Positions 26,252-38,100 of a stretch of 64,000 nucleotides of DNA are shown one piece after another. The DNA is taken from contig OZ020520.1 of assembly GCA_963971425.1 (NCBI GenBank), positions 7,048,553-7,112,552 on the forward strand. The letters run 5' to 3'. Positions within the stretch are counted from its first letter, which is position 1. Each line of letters opens with the position of its first letter. A model generated the notes under the pieces. It searched no databases. It saw only the letters and a list, made by a program, of their open reading frames with translations, and was not told the DNA's origin. The position numbers and the translations under genes were made by a program. Source of the DNA: Bryoerythrophyllum caledonicum (Eukaryota; Streptophyta; Bryopsida; Pottiales; Pottiaceae).

Positions 26252-29200
26252 TGGTATCAGAGCTCCGAGGGGCTTTTTTTGGAAATAATTTGCTTCTTTG
26301 TTCCCCTTGAGCAAGCTCTCGGCGGAACATATCTTTATCAATTGGTCTGTTTGACAAAATATGAAAGAAAGACAAAGTGTGTGTATACAATTCTAGTTTG
26401 TAAGAGAGAAAGGAAAGACTGTGTGCAGAGTCAAAATTTGTATTTTTCAATATCCTTATTAAGTAGTTTCCGTGGCAATTGATTCGCTTCCTGGGCCTTT
26501 CAGGCTCAATGGGACAAATTATCAGACTTGGAAAGTAAGGATGAAATTTTTGTTGATGAAGGAATGCACCTGGAGGTATGTGGACCGTCAAGATGGGCAT
26601 CCTCCACAAGTAGGTAAACCTCCTAATATTGTTGCTGAGCAAGTCAAGGGTCTTCATTCCTTATTTATGTCGGTCAAAGAAAATGTATTATCTGACATCG
26701 CTGAGTGCACAGATCCCATTGTTGCTTGGACAATGTTGGCTGATTTGTACTAGCAAAACAATAATTCTGGCAAATTAATGCTCAAAGATAAACTTCATAC
26801 CATGCGTTTGCTTGAGAGAGCATCAGTTTTTGAATTCATTCAACAGATTCAAGAAATTCAAGCAGAGCTGAGAGGATTGGGAGATCCTGTTCCTGATGTT
26901 GAGTTGGTAGAAAGAATTGTAAATACACTTCACCCAAGCATGGATAGTGTTTATCAAAACATTTTGGATCTCAATGCCATGCCATCATTTGCTGATCTTA
27001 CAGCCCATTTAATTTAGGCAAAAACTCAAGCTCATTTTTGAGGTTCAGTTTCCATGCATGATTTATCAACGCGCATGCAGAATTTAACGGTGAGCGAAGA
27101 AGCTTTATCAATCTGCATGAAAAATTCAACTCTTCCAATGTCACTTCATCAACATGCAACGTCAGCTTATCAAGGAGGATCCTATCGACGACCATATAAC
27201 CAAGGAAGCAGGCGGCATGAGCCTCTTCGATGTAATTTTTGCAAGGGATAAGATCACTTCATGCGTAGTTGTCCTGACTTCGCTCTGGAAATAGCAATGC
27301 GTGCTCGTGATCGTCGGGGTCGTGGAGGACGTGGTGGACATGGATTCCACAACAATTCCAACACATTTCATTCTAACGTGGTCATTGTAGACTACGATGA
27401 GCCACCGCAATTATTTGAAGAATCCAACTTATTTGACGTTGCTCTTTGCAGCCTTGACTTGGAACAAACAAATAATTGGATAGTTGATAGTGGTGCTGCT
27501 AAGTATGTTAGTGGCACCCGTGAAGTGTTTGATTCATTAGATCAGCCAAGTCGATCCCATGCCATGCAGACTGCTTCAGGTCATGTTTTACCGGTATAAG
27601 GTAGTGGCACTGTAAACCTTTCTACCACAGGAGAGATAAAGATGAACAATGTTTATCACGTGCCTGGATTGACCAACAATCTAATGTCGGTTGGATGCAT
27701 GGCTGACAAAGGATTTGTCCTTATTTTTTTAAAGATCAGTGCTTGATTTATAATGGGCCAAGAAACGTCGTTGGAAAAGGAGTACAAGATAAGAACACTG
27801 GCCTGTATCGACATATTATGGACAATCATGATTTCCCAATTTGTGTAGTTCAATCACTTGAAGTTGGTAAGTTGTAGCACCGCCGATTGAGACATATCAA
27901 CCAACAGAGTTTATGATCAATGGGATCCAAGAATGTTGCAGTGGGAGTTCCTTTTATTTCCGGCACACCAGCCATCTACGATAGCTGCTTGGAAGGAAAG
28001 CAATTTCGACAGAAGAAATCAAAAGCTGTAACTCGACGAGCTTAACGACCTTTAAAACTTGTTCACTCAGATCTCTGTGGAGCACCGTTTCCACCATCTT
28101 TAGGTGGCTCCCAATACTTTGTCACGTTTACTGATGATTTTTCAAGGTATACGTGGATAAATGCCATGCATGAAGAGATGGAATCTATTTTTGCAAATAA
28201 TACCTGGGAACTTGTTCTACATCCTTCAGGTGTAAAGTCCATTGCCATCAAATTGATTTATAAGCTGAAAACTCATGCACATGGATGTCTACTTCGACAC
28301 AAAGCCTGGCTCGTGGCACATGGTGATAAACAATTTGAAGGAATTGATTTTGTCAACACTTTCTCACTGGTTGTGCGTTGGACGACAATGCGTACCATGG
28401 TATCATTAGCAGCGCAATGTGCATGGTCTCTTTTGCATATGGATGTTAAGTGCGCTTTTCTAAACGGAGATATTGCTGAAGAAGTTTACGTACATCAACC
28501 AGCTGGTTTCATTGAACCTCGATTTGAACGTCACATTTGTCGGTTGTGTAAAGCTCTCTATGGACTACGACAATCACCACGAGCTTGGAACGCCCGATTA
28601 GACACTTTCCTTCAGAAGCTTGATCTCACTCAGTCTTGCGCTGAACCTAGCTTATACGTATACATTGATCATGTTGGAATAGTCCTCTTAATCATCTATG
28701 TTAATGATCATTTACTTACTGGAAGTCATTGTACAAAAATCAAGTGGTTGGCTACGTAATTACAAGCTAAATTCAAGATGTCCATGCTTGGCTCGTTGGC
28801 CATGTATCTAGGTGTAACTTTCCATTACGAGCGTGCCAGAATCCTCATGCCACACACTCGTTATATTTCCAAGTGCTTGGAGGATTTGGCTTACTTACGT
28901 GCCTTCCAGGTGCAATTCCACTGGACCCAACCGTGAAGCTTTCACTAAATATGGATTTGCCACTTTTGACTGATCCAACCTACTATCGAGTCATTGTTGG
29001 AAAGCTGCTTCATCTCAATAACACCCGTCCTGATATTGTATATGATGTTGGTGTTCTCACGTGCATTACACAAGCTCCTCGCTTGGCACATCTTGAAGCA
29101 GGTATTCATGTGTTCCGCTACTTGAAGGAAACATCAGACCTTGCAATTCTCTATCGGCAAGAGGAGAGAGTAGTACCTTCGAGTTATACCGATAGTGATT

Positions 29201-29700
29201 TTCAAGGTGATATAGACGAGAGACGCTCAATCTCTAGATGCTTATTCAATATTGGCAGTGGACCTACATCATGGCGCAGCAAGCTACAAAGCGAGATAGC
29301 ACAGTCAAGTTCGGAAGTTGAATACACAACTTGTACCAAGGCGGAAAAGTAGGCTTTGTGGGTGCGAAACTTATTTTCAAGAAGATATTGGGATGGCACT
29401 AACAAAACCCCTTGTTGTGTATTGTGATAATCAAAGTTGTATTGCTTTGGCCAAGAATCCTGTTCAACATGCTCGCATCAAACATCTTGATTGTGAATGT
29501 CACTTCATCAGACACCAAGTAAAGAAAGAAAGAATTGAATTGGTATTTGTGAGGTCACAAGAATAGCTGGCTAATATCAACACAAAAGCATTACCAAAGC
29601 CAAGATTTCTGGAACTGCAAAACGCACTGCACCTCACCACACTGAAAGAACTACGTCAACAAGAGAAGGTGTGATCTAGTATGGTGTACCTTCCCTAGCT
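26058..29700 (+). mobile_element. Ty1/Copia LTR retrotransposon, broken fossil
   Basis: A short 5' LTR (about 26,058-26,251) begins TGTTGG and ends CAACA. It is followed at once by the primer-binding site TGGTATCAGAGC (26,252-26,263), complementary to initiator Met tRNA. Parts in Copia order are gag (from about 26,472, with LNGTNYQTWKVRM), a CCHC knuckle near 27,230, the protease motif near 27,478, an integrase portion near 27,640-28,160, reverse transcriptase (about 28,166-28,760, with WSLLHMDVKCAFLNGDIAEE) and RNase H to about 29,560. No recognisable 3' LTR copy remains. There are several breaks, so it is an old, inactive copy, and age cannot be read from LTR divergence. It sits inside a unit of the flanking tandem array. 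Confidence 0.85.
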
Positions 29701-29727
29701 GATAGAGCAACGAGACAGATAGAGGCC

Positions 29728-30490
29728 ACAACACCTATCACTTAGGCGTTGATAATTACAAGACATCCTCTCTCTCGTATTAGCAATTGAGCAACAATCC
29801 TCACAACACCCGTCATAGGAATTTTCATGCAACATTATTGCCTCTGTTGTAGAACAAAACAAGTGCATTGAACAAAGGAAGTAGGGAGGTGGAATAAATG
29901 AACGTGGGCACACGAAAAAAATGTCTCTTACCATTTTTTGGAAAAAATATGACATGAAGTTTTCAAAAAATTTAAATCCTATATTAGTTAGCAGATATGG
30001 AAGCTAACTTGATTGAAGTGCATTGTAAATGGTGAGCTGACAATTTATCAACCATTCAAGGAAAGGCAGATTCACACATTTGCAAACATGGGGGTAGAGA
30101 ATAGAAATATAATTTCAGCAACAATGGAATGCGTGGAAATTTCTACAACAAGGTCAATGTCCTCGGCCACAATACGTATGACTTGGGCATCGATAACAAC
30201 AAGATAACTTCTCCCTCATAGTGGTGATTGAGCAACAATCCCCATCCATATGCCCACAATATCAGTCATAGGGATTCTCCACACAACATCGTTGCCTCCG
30301 TTGTGGTAGGCATCAATTGTATTGGAGAAAAGAAAGGGGAGGGGTGTAAAGTAAGAATGCGCTTACAATTAAAAAGAAAAGCATTTAATCCAATTTGTTT
30401 GAAAAATGTAATGCATACTTTAAAAGAAATGAAATCAGATATTAGTCATCAAACAGTCAAGGTGGGTGAGCTAACTTGGTTGGAGTGCAC
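29728..30490. repeat. tandem array of about 0.5-kb units, middle part
   Basis: The array resumes after the Copia element. The ACTTGGGC marker block is seen near 29,739 (as CACTTAGGCGTTGATAATTAC) and near 30,180, with the closing AAGTTTTCAAAA block between. The next unit begins with AACTTGGTTGGAGTGCAC and is interrupted at 30,491 by a hAT-type MITE. Confidence 0.65.
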
Positions 30491-30840
30491 CAGGCCTTTT
30501 TTTTTGGTTTCAGAGTTTTAGCCAGATTTGGCCAGAGTGGCGACACAAACTTTTTGACGATGGCAAGTTTGGCGACAGAAAGTTTCTCTCAAAACCATAC
30601 AAAACCAAATTTTCTCTATAAATATCCATTTTGGAGAATTCATCTCTATAAACATAGATTTGTACATCCTTTTTGGTGACAAGTTGGAGTTCATTAGTAG
30701 CAATATGGCGATATGCCAACGGCCATCAATGAAGTTTTGGCGATATAAAATCTTAAGATTTCCCAGTTTTTCGGGAATATTCTACTTTTGGAAATAAAAT
30801 TTCGCTTTTTGGCCTCAGGTCGCCAAAAAAAAAAGCCCTG
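30491..30840. mobile_element. nonautonomous hAT-type MITE, 350 bp
   Basis: Terminal inverted repeats: the left end reads CAGGCCTTTTTTTTTGG, and the right end on the opposite strand reads CAGGGCTTTTTTTTTTGGCG. CAGGG-type termini and an 8-bp target duplication are hallmarks of the hAT superfamily. The flanks are GAGTGCAC (30,483-30,490) and TAGTGCAC (30,841-30,848), identical at 7 of 8 bases. Removing the element leaves a normal array unit (GGAGTGCAC then TATACATGGTGAGTAGG), so it inserted after the array formed. It has no transposase, so it depended on an autonomous relative elsewhere. Confidence 0.82.
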
Positions 30841-30913
30841 TAGTGCACTATACATGGTGAGTAGGAGCCTCCAACCCAAACATCACTATACAATTCATAT
30901 AATTCACATAAGA

Positions 30914-31507
30914 TAGAGGCACCTAATTCCGATCACTAAAGCCAATTGGAGACTCATATGACATTGTATGTCAAAAACATTTATGAAGAAAAATGCGGAA
31001 TTAGGAATGAAACTCAACAAATATTTTTTCAAATTTAATCTCAGAGATTTGCAATTGATATAGAATTTTAGAAGCCCTAAAACCAGCGGAGCCCATAATC
31101 AAACTATGGAGTAGGTGTGAATTTGGTGGCCTTCTTTGCCCAATGTCAATAACTGATAATGAGTACCTTCTTTGCCCAACGTCAATAACTGATAATGAGT
31201 ACCTTCTTTGCCCAATGTCAATAAGTGAGAGTGAGTAAAAAGAGAAAAGACATGCCATGGATAACCGACTCATAGAGGTACCCAATGCCGATTGACCTTG
31301 TTTGACTTGAGGCAAGGCCACCAATGAGAGCTCAATTGAGGTGGAGCAACCCAATATTGCACTCTTCGTGACCCAATGCCGATAATGGCTGGAGTTTTCA
31401 AATTTTGAGTTATTGGTTTTGGGTTGCTTCATGCACCATTTCATGGACCATTCCATGCATATTCTACTAATCGGAATTGGGTGGCCAATCGGAATTGGAT
31501 GCCTCTA
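30914..31507. mobile_element. 594-bp inverted-repeat element, probable MITE
   Basis: Twenty-base inverted ends, TAGAGGCACCTAATTCCGAT (30,914-30,933) and the reverse complement of TAGAGGCATCCAATTCCGAT (31,488-31,507), match at 18 of 20 positions. A TA sits at each outer edge. Inside, words related to CCCAATGCCGAT recur (near 31,150-31,205, 31,280, 31,375), like the subterminal repeats of DNA transposons. Three tandem copies of a 37-base unit containing CTTCTTTGCCCAATGTCAAT lie at about 31,126-31,205. No coding region is present. Confidence 0.6.
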
Positions 31508-31834
31508 CTTTATTGTAATGACAGATTCTCACCGGATACGATTGAACAAAAGACAAATATATATCAACCTCTGATAAGTGAAATAAATTCAAAATCCATT
31601 CAAAATTCCAAATGCCTCTATTAGAAGCACTTTCAAAAACATCAACACCATGGCTATCCAATAGGTCGTGTCTATTCTCCTCTACAAACAACCAACCGCT
31701 AACCAAGCCGCATAATTCACAATAAATGAACAATCCACTTCCAAACAAGTATACAAACAAATATCGCTTTACCTCCAACACCATACGCACTACACTTTCT
31801 TCTCTAACTTGAAAGGCTCTATTTGAGCCTCGTA

Positions 31835-32000
31835 TTCTATAGTGTCTACCCTCAAGAGGGGGATGTAATTCCAGGAGGAACATCATACATGAAATGGTGT
31901 TGATGTTTTGAATGTACTTTGTCCAAGGGACATCGTTTCAGTGGTGGAACAAACATACACTTTATTCACGCCGGTCTCTTTTGGAGACCGGTGTTCTTCT
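31835..32000 (+). mobile_element. LTR-retroelement end fragment with hairpin (fossil)
   Basis: A CTACCCTCAAGAGGGGGA purine tract precedes TGTAATTCC, as at the 3' LTR junction of a retroelement. Beyond it lies the hairpin CCGGTCTC-TTTT-GGAGACCGG (near 31,963-31,985) followed by TTCTTCTTCTTC. A diverged inverted relative lies at about 13,390-13,560. The phrase AGGAGGAACATCA is repeated near 31,872 and 32,039. The fragment is broken and carries no coding part. Confidence 0.45.
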
Positions 32001-32034
32001 TCTTCTTTCAGTGAGTAGAAAATCTATAAATAAC

Positions 32035-32300
32035 ATTAGGAGGAACATCAAACATGAAATACTTGCAAACATTTATTCTACCTAAAAGTGGGCATGGATG
32101 GAAAGTATAATCTAAGCGGCATTGAGATGCGCCAATTGTAGAAACCCAAGAGCAAGCTTGATGTCCTCGACTAGTGACACTTTATACTTAGGACTTAAAA
32201 ACAAAATAGTTGTCTCTCCTTCATAGTAGTGATTTGCAACAAATTCCACCCATTCACTCACAATACCGATCATTGTGACCTTCATTATAAAACCTAACAA
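32035..32300. repeat. tandem array, right-hand remnant
   Basis: The array markers return (CATCAAACATGAAATACTTG, GGGCATGGATGG, ATGTCCTCGACT, CTCTCCTTCATAGTAGTGAT, TCCACCCATTCACTCACAAT). This is the remainder of the unit split by the inserts between 30,491 and 32,034. Confidence 0.6.
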
Positions 32301-32339
32301 GGTCTAGCGCGGTAACATGTTTTTGGGCATCTAAATTTT

Positions 32340-32660
32340 CTACTTCATAGGATACCACCTATATATATATAAATACATATATATATAATTATAGAAGTAT
32401 ATATGTATATAGATATATAGATACATAGGTACACAAATATATAGTTATATAGGTATTCATATATATAGTTATATAGATATACAAATATATGGATATAGAG
32501 ATATAGTTATATAGGTATTCATATATATAGTTATATAGATATACAAATATATGGATATATAGATATAGTTATATAGGTATTCATATATATAGTTATATAG
32601 ATATATAGATATATAGATATACATATTCATATTCATAGATATATAAATATATAGGCAAAT
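32340..32660. repeat. AT-rich minisatellite, 62-bp unit
   Basis: A 62-base unit carrying GGTATTCAT recurs near 32,452, 32,514 and 32,576, exactly 62 bases apart. It is embedded in TATA/GATA-like simple sequence that starts near 32,340 and ends near 32,655. Confidence 0.85.
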
Positions 32661-33198
32661 ACAATGCATTTTTTATATTGGAAGTGCTATAAATTCCAAT
32701 GACATGGGGGATAGGGCATTGCAGACACACATGGATGTGCACCAATAGAGGGACTAGCGATGCTATGTAGCCCACATATAATCTAGCGACATATTATTCC
32801 AATTGGATGTGTCTTCTAGGTATCACCTAGGTTTTGGCTTCAGCAGACAAACAAATGAATATCAAGTGTAGATCTCCGTCGTCCATGACAAGGCAACGAC
32901 ACTCCCCACTTTCCTCAAGTCTGCCAATTGAGGGAAGTGGAGACTTAGGAGACTTGAGAGAAGCAAAGACTTGGGGGACTTGGCTTGTAGATATACATGT
33001 TGAATCATACACGGGCCATAAAACGACGCCATGTCATCGGAACTCTTAATACTTCAAATATTGGAAGTGGACTCTATATATAACAAAAATGATTTCATAT
33101 CTAGTGATCTAGAACCTAAGTAAAACTTCAAAGATACTCTTTCAAACGAAGCCTTTCGGATAAATCACTTTGTCTTTTGAATGTATGCCATATTAAAC

Positions 33199-33228
33199 TA
33201 TTTCTGGACTTTGCAAAGTCCAGAAATA
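33199..33228. repeat. perfect 30-bp palindrome
   Basis: Each half reads TATTTCTGGACTTTG towards the centre and the two arms match with no spacer. It lies about 85 bases outside the first member of the CCGGAGATCTCCGG cluster and may mark an end of that element, or be a cruciform-forming site of its own. Confidence 0.75.
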
Positions 33229-33311
33229 AGGAAGAAGGATTTCAGTGTAGTAGAATTGTGGCACCAAAGAGATTGAGAGGGATACAAATAAAATGAATCT
33301 TAGTCATTCAG

Positions 33312-34827
33312 CCGGATATCTCCGGATGATTTTAGTCAGACGATACGAATCGATTACAGTGATAGAACCTTGCTCAAGGCGAGGTACGATATTATTGACA
33401 GAAATCCTACTGACTCGATTTTCTTCCCAGGGAGTACTTAGGGGTTGCCTTGAGAAAATGAATTTAGAGCAGAAGGCATTGACATTTCATGGATGTCGTT
33501 AAAACAGCCGGAGATATCCGATCGAATGCAGGGAAAGCAGAAAACATTTGGTCAATTTTCATAAACAAAATTGCTTTTTCGGAAGAGAGTCCGTTTACAA
33601 GACCATCACATATTTGATCAGCTCTACGAGACAACAATGACTAGCCTCAGTGAAACTCCTGGATGAAAGACCAATACCTATCCTGGCACTACCTCTGAAG
33701 ACTTCTAAAAATCTTTCCAGTGCGCCGGCGCGTACATGTCCGAATCAACATCAGACCCTGTGTCACAACCAGTTTGAAATGGGCTGCAGCTGCCCTCCGA
33801 AGAAGATTCCTTCTCGTCATCATACCATGGGTCGTCCTCTTCCTCTTCTTCAACCAAACGACCTCCGAAGACTGTCTCATCTTCATCACAGTCAACCTCG
33901 TTCTCGTCCTCCGCTTCATAGTCGCCGCCGTCCTTCTCCTTTGGAACATACTTGCTCTGAGCGTCCTCCTCCAATTCGTCCCGAACACGCGGATTGGAAC
34001 CTATCGCCCTTGTGTACCCGACTTGAAAGCGAAGCACTCGTCCCTTCTCCGAACCCTGAGCGTCGCTAACCATCCTTCGTGAAACTCTCCGGTCTACCGA
34101 ATCAGACTCTTCCCTCTCCCTCTTCCTACTTGCGAAAGCCATCTCCTCTCTCTCAACCCTGGCTATGGACTAACAAAACTAACAAGTTGAAAGACAAAAC
34201 ATATGAATTGGTGCAGACCTAAACCCTTTCTTATACTATCCTCCCTACCAACCCATTAATTACAGATCTCGAGCGTAGATAAAGGATGAGTCATTGATAT
34301 AAGTCGCCATAACACCGAGACTGATAGAAATAAAGGCAGCTTCCACAGACACGAATGACCAACATGGTAGGCCACGCGTCAAGCGTGCTGTTGTAACGTG
34401 ATGTGCGAAGTACAATCTCTGCCACCAACCATTAGCATCACATCAATGATAAGAAGGTCCTCGTACAACTGATATGTAGTGTGTAATTGACCGCGTATTA
34501 TCATTTTAGTTGTGGCATGTCAAAAATCTAAGAAGGAACCAGCCATGGGAATAACCAAAAGGTCTCTGATACATTGTTGAAACATCCATCGTAAAATGAA
34601 ATGCAGTATCGAAGTCACATAAAATCTCCGGATATGATTCAATACTATTCAGAACACCTAGGTAAGCTCAAAATTGGGAAGCTCAAAATTGGAACCCCAT
34701 TGTTGAGAATGGGGGATGTGAATCTCCTATCCGGAGATCGCCGGCTAGATCTTACCGACTAAAACATGGCAATATACAAACATCCTTAGGTCCACAAAAT
34801 TTAACTTCCATAGCCGGAGATCTCCGA
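33312..34827. repeat. palindrome cluster, downstream side
   Basis: Members: 33,312-33,325 (CCGGATATCTCCGG), 33,508-33,521 (CCGGAGATATCCGA), a half site near 34,624-34,633, 34,731-34,744 (CCGGAGATCGCCGG) and 34,814-34,827 (CCGGAGATCTCCGA). They surround the small basic-acidic gene. Most copies differ from the perfect palindrome by one or two bases, mainly at the inner or outer positions. Confidence 0.8.
33705..34142 (-). CDS. small basic-then-acidic protein, 145 aa
   Basis: A single open frame starting MAFASRKREREESDSVDRR. It has a basic, nuclear-localisation-like N-terminus, a middle with Arg-rich segments, and an acidic C-terminal half with a run of Glu/Asp near residues 97-105 and ending YAPAHWKDF. 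The charge pattern is directional and not expected from chance. It is on the same strand as, and about 1 kb downstream of, the large GHTHEDID protein and lies between palindromes of the same cluster, so it may be the second gene of one element. No domain is recognised. An antisense frame over the same bases is a shadow of its codon bias. I favour the first ATG because the frame is closed just upstream. Confidence 0.55.
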   Translation of the reverse strand: MAFASRKREREESDSVDRRVSRRMVSDAQGSEKGRVLRFQVGYTRAIGSNPRVRDELEEDAQSKYVPKEKDGGDYEAEDENEVDCDEDETVFGGRLVEEEEEDDPWYDDEKESSSEGSCSPFQTGCDTGSDVDSDMYAPAHWKDF

Positions 34828-35021
34828 TAAGCTTTCGGAGAGACGTGAGGGTCCAAAAATATACCGCTGGCGGAATCCAATCAACAGTAACTCTGTCACT
34901 CTTCAATGTACCCAAATTACATTGAATGGAAGAGCACACTTTCGGTCCTCTTCACGATGACTGGCGAGAGCTGAAAGGAGGGATGACGAACTCGGGCCCA
35001 GATAAATAAAAGCGTCCACAA

Positions 35022-35035
35022 CCGGAGATCTCCGG
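35022..35035. repeat. perfect CCGGAGATCTCCGG palindrome
   Basis: A perfect 14-base copy about 90 bases beyond the stop codon of the large gene, in its presumed 3' untranslated region. Confidence 0.85.
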
Positions 35036-35127
35036 TGCTCTACGGTGTGGACGTAGCAGCTCTACGAGATTTTTCACAAAGAGAGTTTCACAGAACTGAA
35101 TTATACGTAGAAGGACTGATCAACGTA

Positions 35128-38100
35128 TCAGAGATCAGCGACATTCGCTTTCTCTAAGTTCACAAGCGCTGCTTCTTTCATTTTCCGTGGAATGGACCTC
35201 GTAAGTTGGTTAACTTTGCTTGACCAGGTCGCAAACAACACGGAACTCACATGACACCAAACAAGCTTCTCTTGGTCCGCAACCCAAGTGGCTTCCCAAC
35301 AGTCCTGGTACTTCCTCTTCAGATTCTTCTGCTTGTTATCAGGCTCCCAATACTTAACGAGGAATTTCCCATAGTTGACATTACCATCTTCCATGACGAC
35401 CTCCAAAACTGCTCTTCCCTGCCAGATAGGATAGATGTCAGGATCACTAGGTCTTACTAAAACCCAGGAGCCATGACGAATGTCACGCCAAGGATTAAAA
35501 GTGGACTTGGGGGCTTCATTAGAGGGTCCGCAGTAAGGCTCAAGAACCTCATCCTCGGGAGTGACATCCTCTGGTTGTGGAAGCAATCCTAGAAGATTTT
35601 CACCTCCCTCATGAAGGCCTCTCCAATCATGGGCAGGCCAGAATCCCTCTTCGAGTTCGGAAGGCGTCTGGGGAAGTGGCTTGTCTAGCTCGTCGATGAC
35701 ATCCTTCCAGTACTACAGGTATGGGCGGATGGAGTCCGCGTACCCTGCGCACTTAGTCATTCCGGACGCCCAGTACTCAACGTACTTCCAAAGCCCCGTC
35801 TTTATAAAGTTTTTGTTCTCTGTTGCTTTCCTGGCCTTGTCTCTGGCAACATCTTGGTTTCCAACAGGGCTCTGCTCCTCATTACCCCATATAGGCTTGA
35901 AAGGAACAAGCTTGGGAGATCCTGTTGGAAGCATGGGACGTCCGAAGTTTTATCGGCTCTCTGTTCATGGGTAACCACTCTGCGTCAACGGCAGATTTCT
36001 TGAACTTCATGACCGGAACACCGTCATTGTCAACGAAGAACTTGAAAAGATGCATATCACTAAGTCCCACCAGACGTGCCGCCCCGCTGCATAGATAGCC
36101 ATCGACGTACGATTTGAAGTCGGCGACCTCTTGGATAACTTTCGGCATGAAGGCTAGTTTCTGTGACTTCATGAATGCCTTAATCAAATCCGCTAGAATA
36201 TATGTACTGCTTTTCTTCAGTTCTTTCCATAGATGACTAAAGTAAGCATCAATATCTTCATGTGTATGTCCAACAACCAAGAAGCCAACCTGTATCTCCT
36301 TGAAAACACCTTGAGCAGTTAGCAGTGATAAGAATGCCATCAAGTATTGGTTCTTGTTGTCCTTCGCTGAGTCGTCAAGCTATAGAAACAATTTCGGTAG
36401 CAAAGGTTTCGGTCCCTTAAAAGCACTCGGCTCCACGGGCTCTAAAGCGTCGACGCACCTGCTCTTTCCCCTCATGAGCGCCGCGAACATCGAGTTTGGA
36501 GGAGGGTGCTCGAAGAGCACGCGCGTCTCATGTAAAGGTGCTCCCTCAAGGCGCCGAAAAAGTTTTGCCAGAGAGGAGATGGTGGCGTTCGAATCTTCAG
36601 GGCATAATGCAGGAGCATAGTGAGCATACGCTCCGTCAACATGACCGTGAGCCACCATTCCAGTGACATTCATGGGAAGCTGTTCGAGATCAGATGTCGC
36701 CTTAGTAGTCCTCCACATGCAAGGAAGGGCAGTCTTCGCCGTGTCCATCTTGTTGTGAATGACACAAAGAAAGGTCAACGGCTTCGCCTTTGGCTCCTCT
36801 CTCCATGTTGCGTAAAGCTTCCGGCAAGACTGTTGGTGATTCAAGTGAGCCTGCCTGTTGCTATAGAATAGCTCGTAAGCGGGCATTCCCTTTGGAGTTG
36901 TCAGTAAGAACTGATTGAATTCATCCCAAGCATTGCATTTTGCGAAGGTGCTTCCAGATGGCTTACTAGCAACATTCCCGAAGAATTCCTTTCTAACCCT
37001 ACTAACTGTGGACTGACTTACAGGCGGAAGACCGTAGGAGTCGTTTGTCTACAAGATGAAATAATTACGAAGTGATAAGAGTATTTCAAAAAGACAATCC
37101 AGTAGACAGTTCGAAGAACAGAGTAAAGCAAATAAAGGTCATTTCATGTCAACGATGACACAGCCGGAGATCTCCGGTTCGATAACTAGGACTTTGGTCG
37201 ACTGAAGAAAGAGAGTTCTAATCCATATCATTATGTAGGGACAAATAACGTACAACATTGACGTTGGCTCGAATTTGCTTCCAGTTGTTTCTGGCAGGAA
37301 GATACTTGAGAGTGTCAATCCGACCATTCCCGACACTTCGCATTTGGTGAGGCATCTGATCCGCGTTGTCATTAATAATCGACGTCATTGACCCCATCAC
37401 TTGTATAGTGGCAAGCCGTGGGCGCTTGATGCCCTTGTTACCGTGAGTTGCATTGATGATTCCTCTACTGAAATGTGCGATGCACGAGTGAAACGTGGAC
37501 TTCCGAATTCCATGGATCGTGTACCATGCAACGGAGCAGACCTCCGTTCCTAATAGAGTGACGTACTTTCTCTTCCGGTCCCCGTCAATTGAGTGAAACT
37601 GTCCGCCTACCGAGATTGCATACTCCATTCCGTCTTCAAAGGATTTGTCATAGAATTTCTGTCTAACAGAAAGAGTCTGGGATTGTTGAAAATATTGGCA
37701 ACATCGTCTGGGACAACACCTTTCCGAGCTGACTTTGCGAATTTCGTCATCCATAGTCCTCTTGGTGTATAAGGATTCTTTCCTGTTGAGGTCTTGCTGT
37801 CGGAAAATAAAGCGGTAAGGCTCCTTTGCACGACCCCCCAAATAAGCACCAGAATCAGGTTGTAAAGGCAAGGATGCAAAATGATCTAATGTGTTTCTTA
37901 GAGACCTCCCGGAAGGAAAACAACATTCAAGAATGGGCCACGATTCATGACTCATAATTCTCTCCGTGTCCCCCACAAAAACGTCGAGGACAGTTACACC
38001 AATGTTATCTTCTCCCAAGCATCCACTACGGAAATGATCCGCTGGTAACGAGGCCATGATTCTTCCAGAACAGAGTACTAACATATTCCCGTCCAATCGC

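Noticed and set aside
32340-32660. CRISPR-like regular repeats
   Set aside because: Units are contiguous AT-rich minisatellite repeats with no unique spacers, in a plant nuclear sequence.
33650-34082. Two plus-strand frames opposite the small basic-acidic gene
   Set aside because: Mirror frames of a strongly biased coding sequence; the minus frame has the coherent charge pattern.
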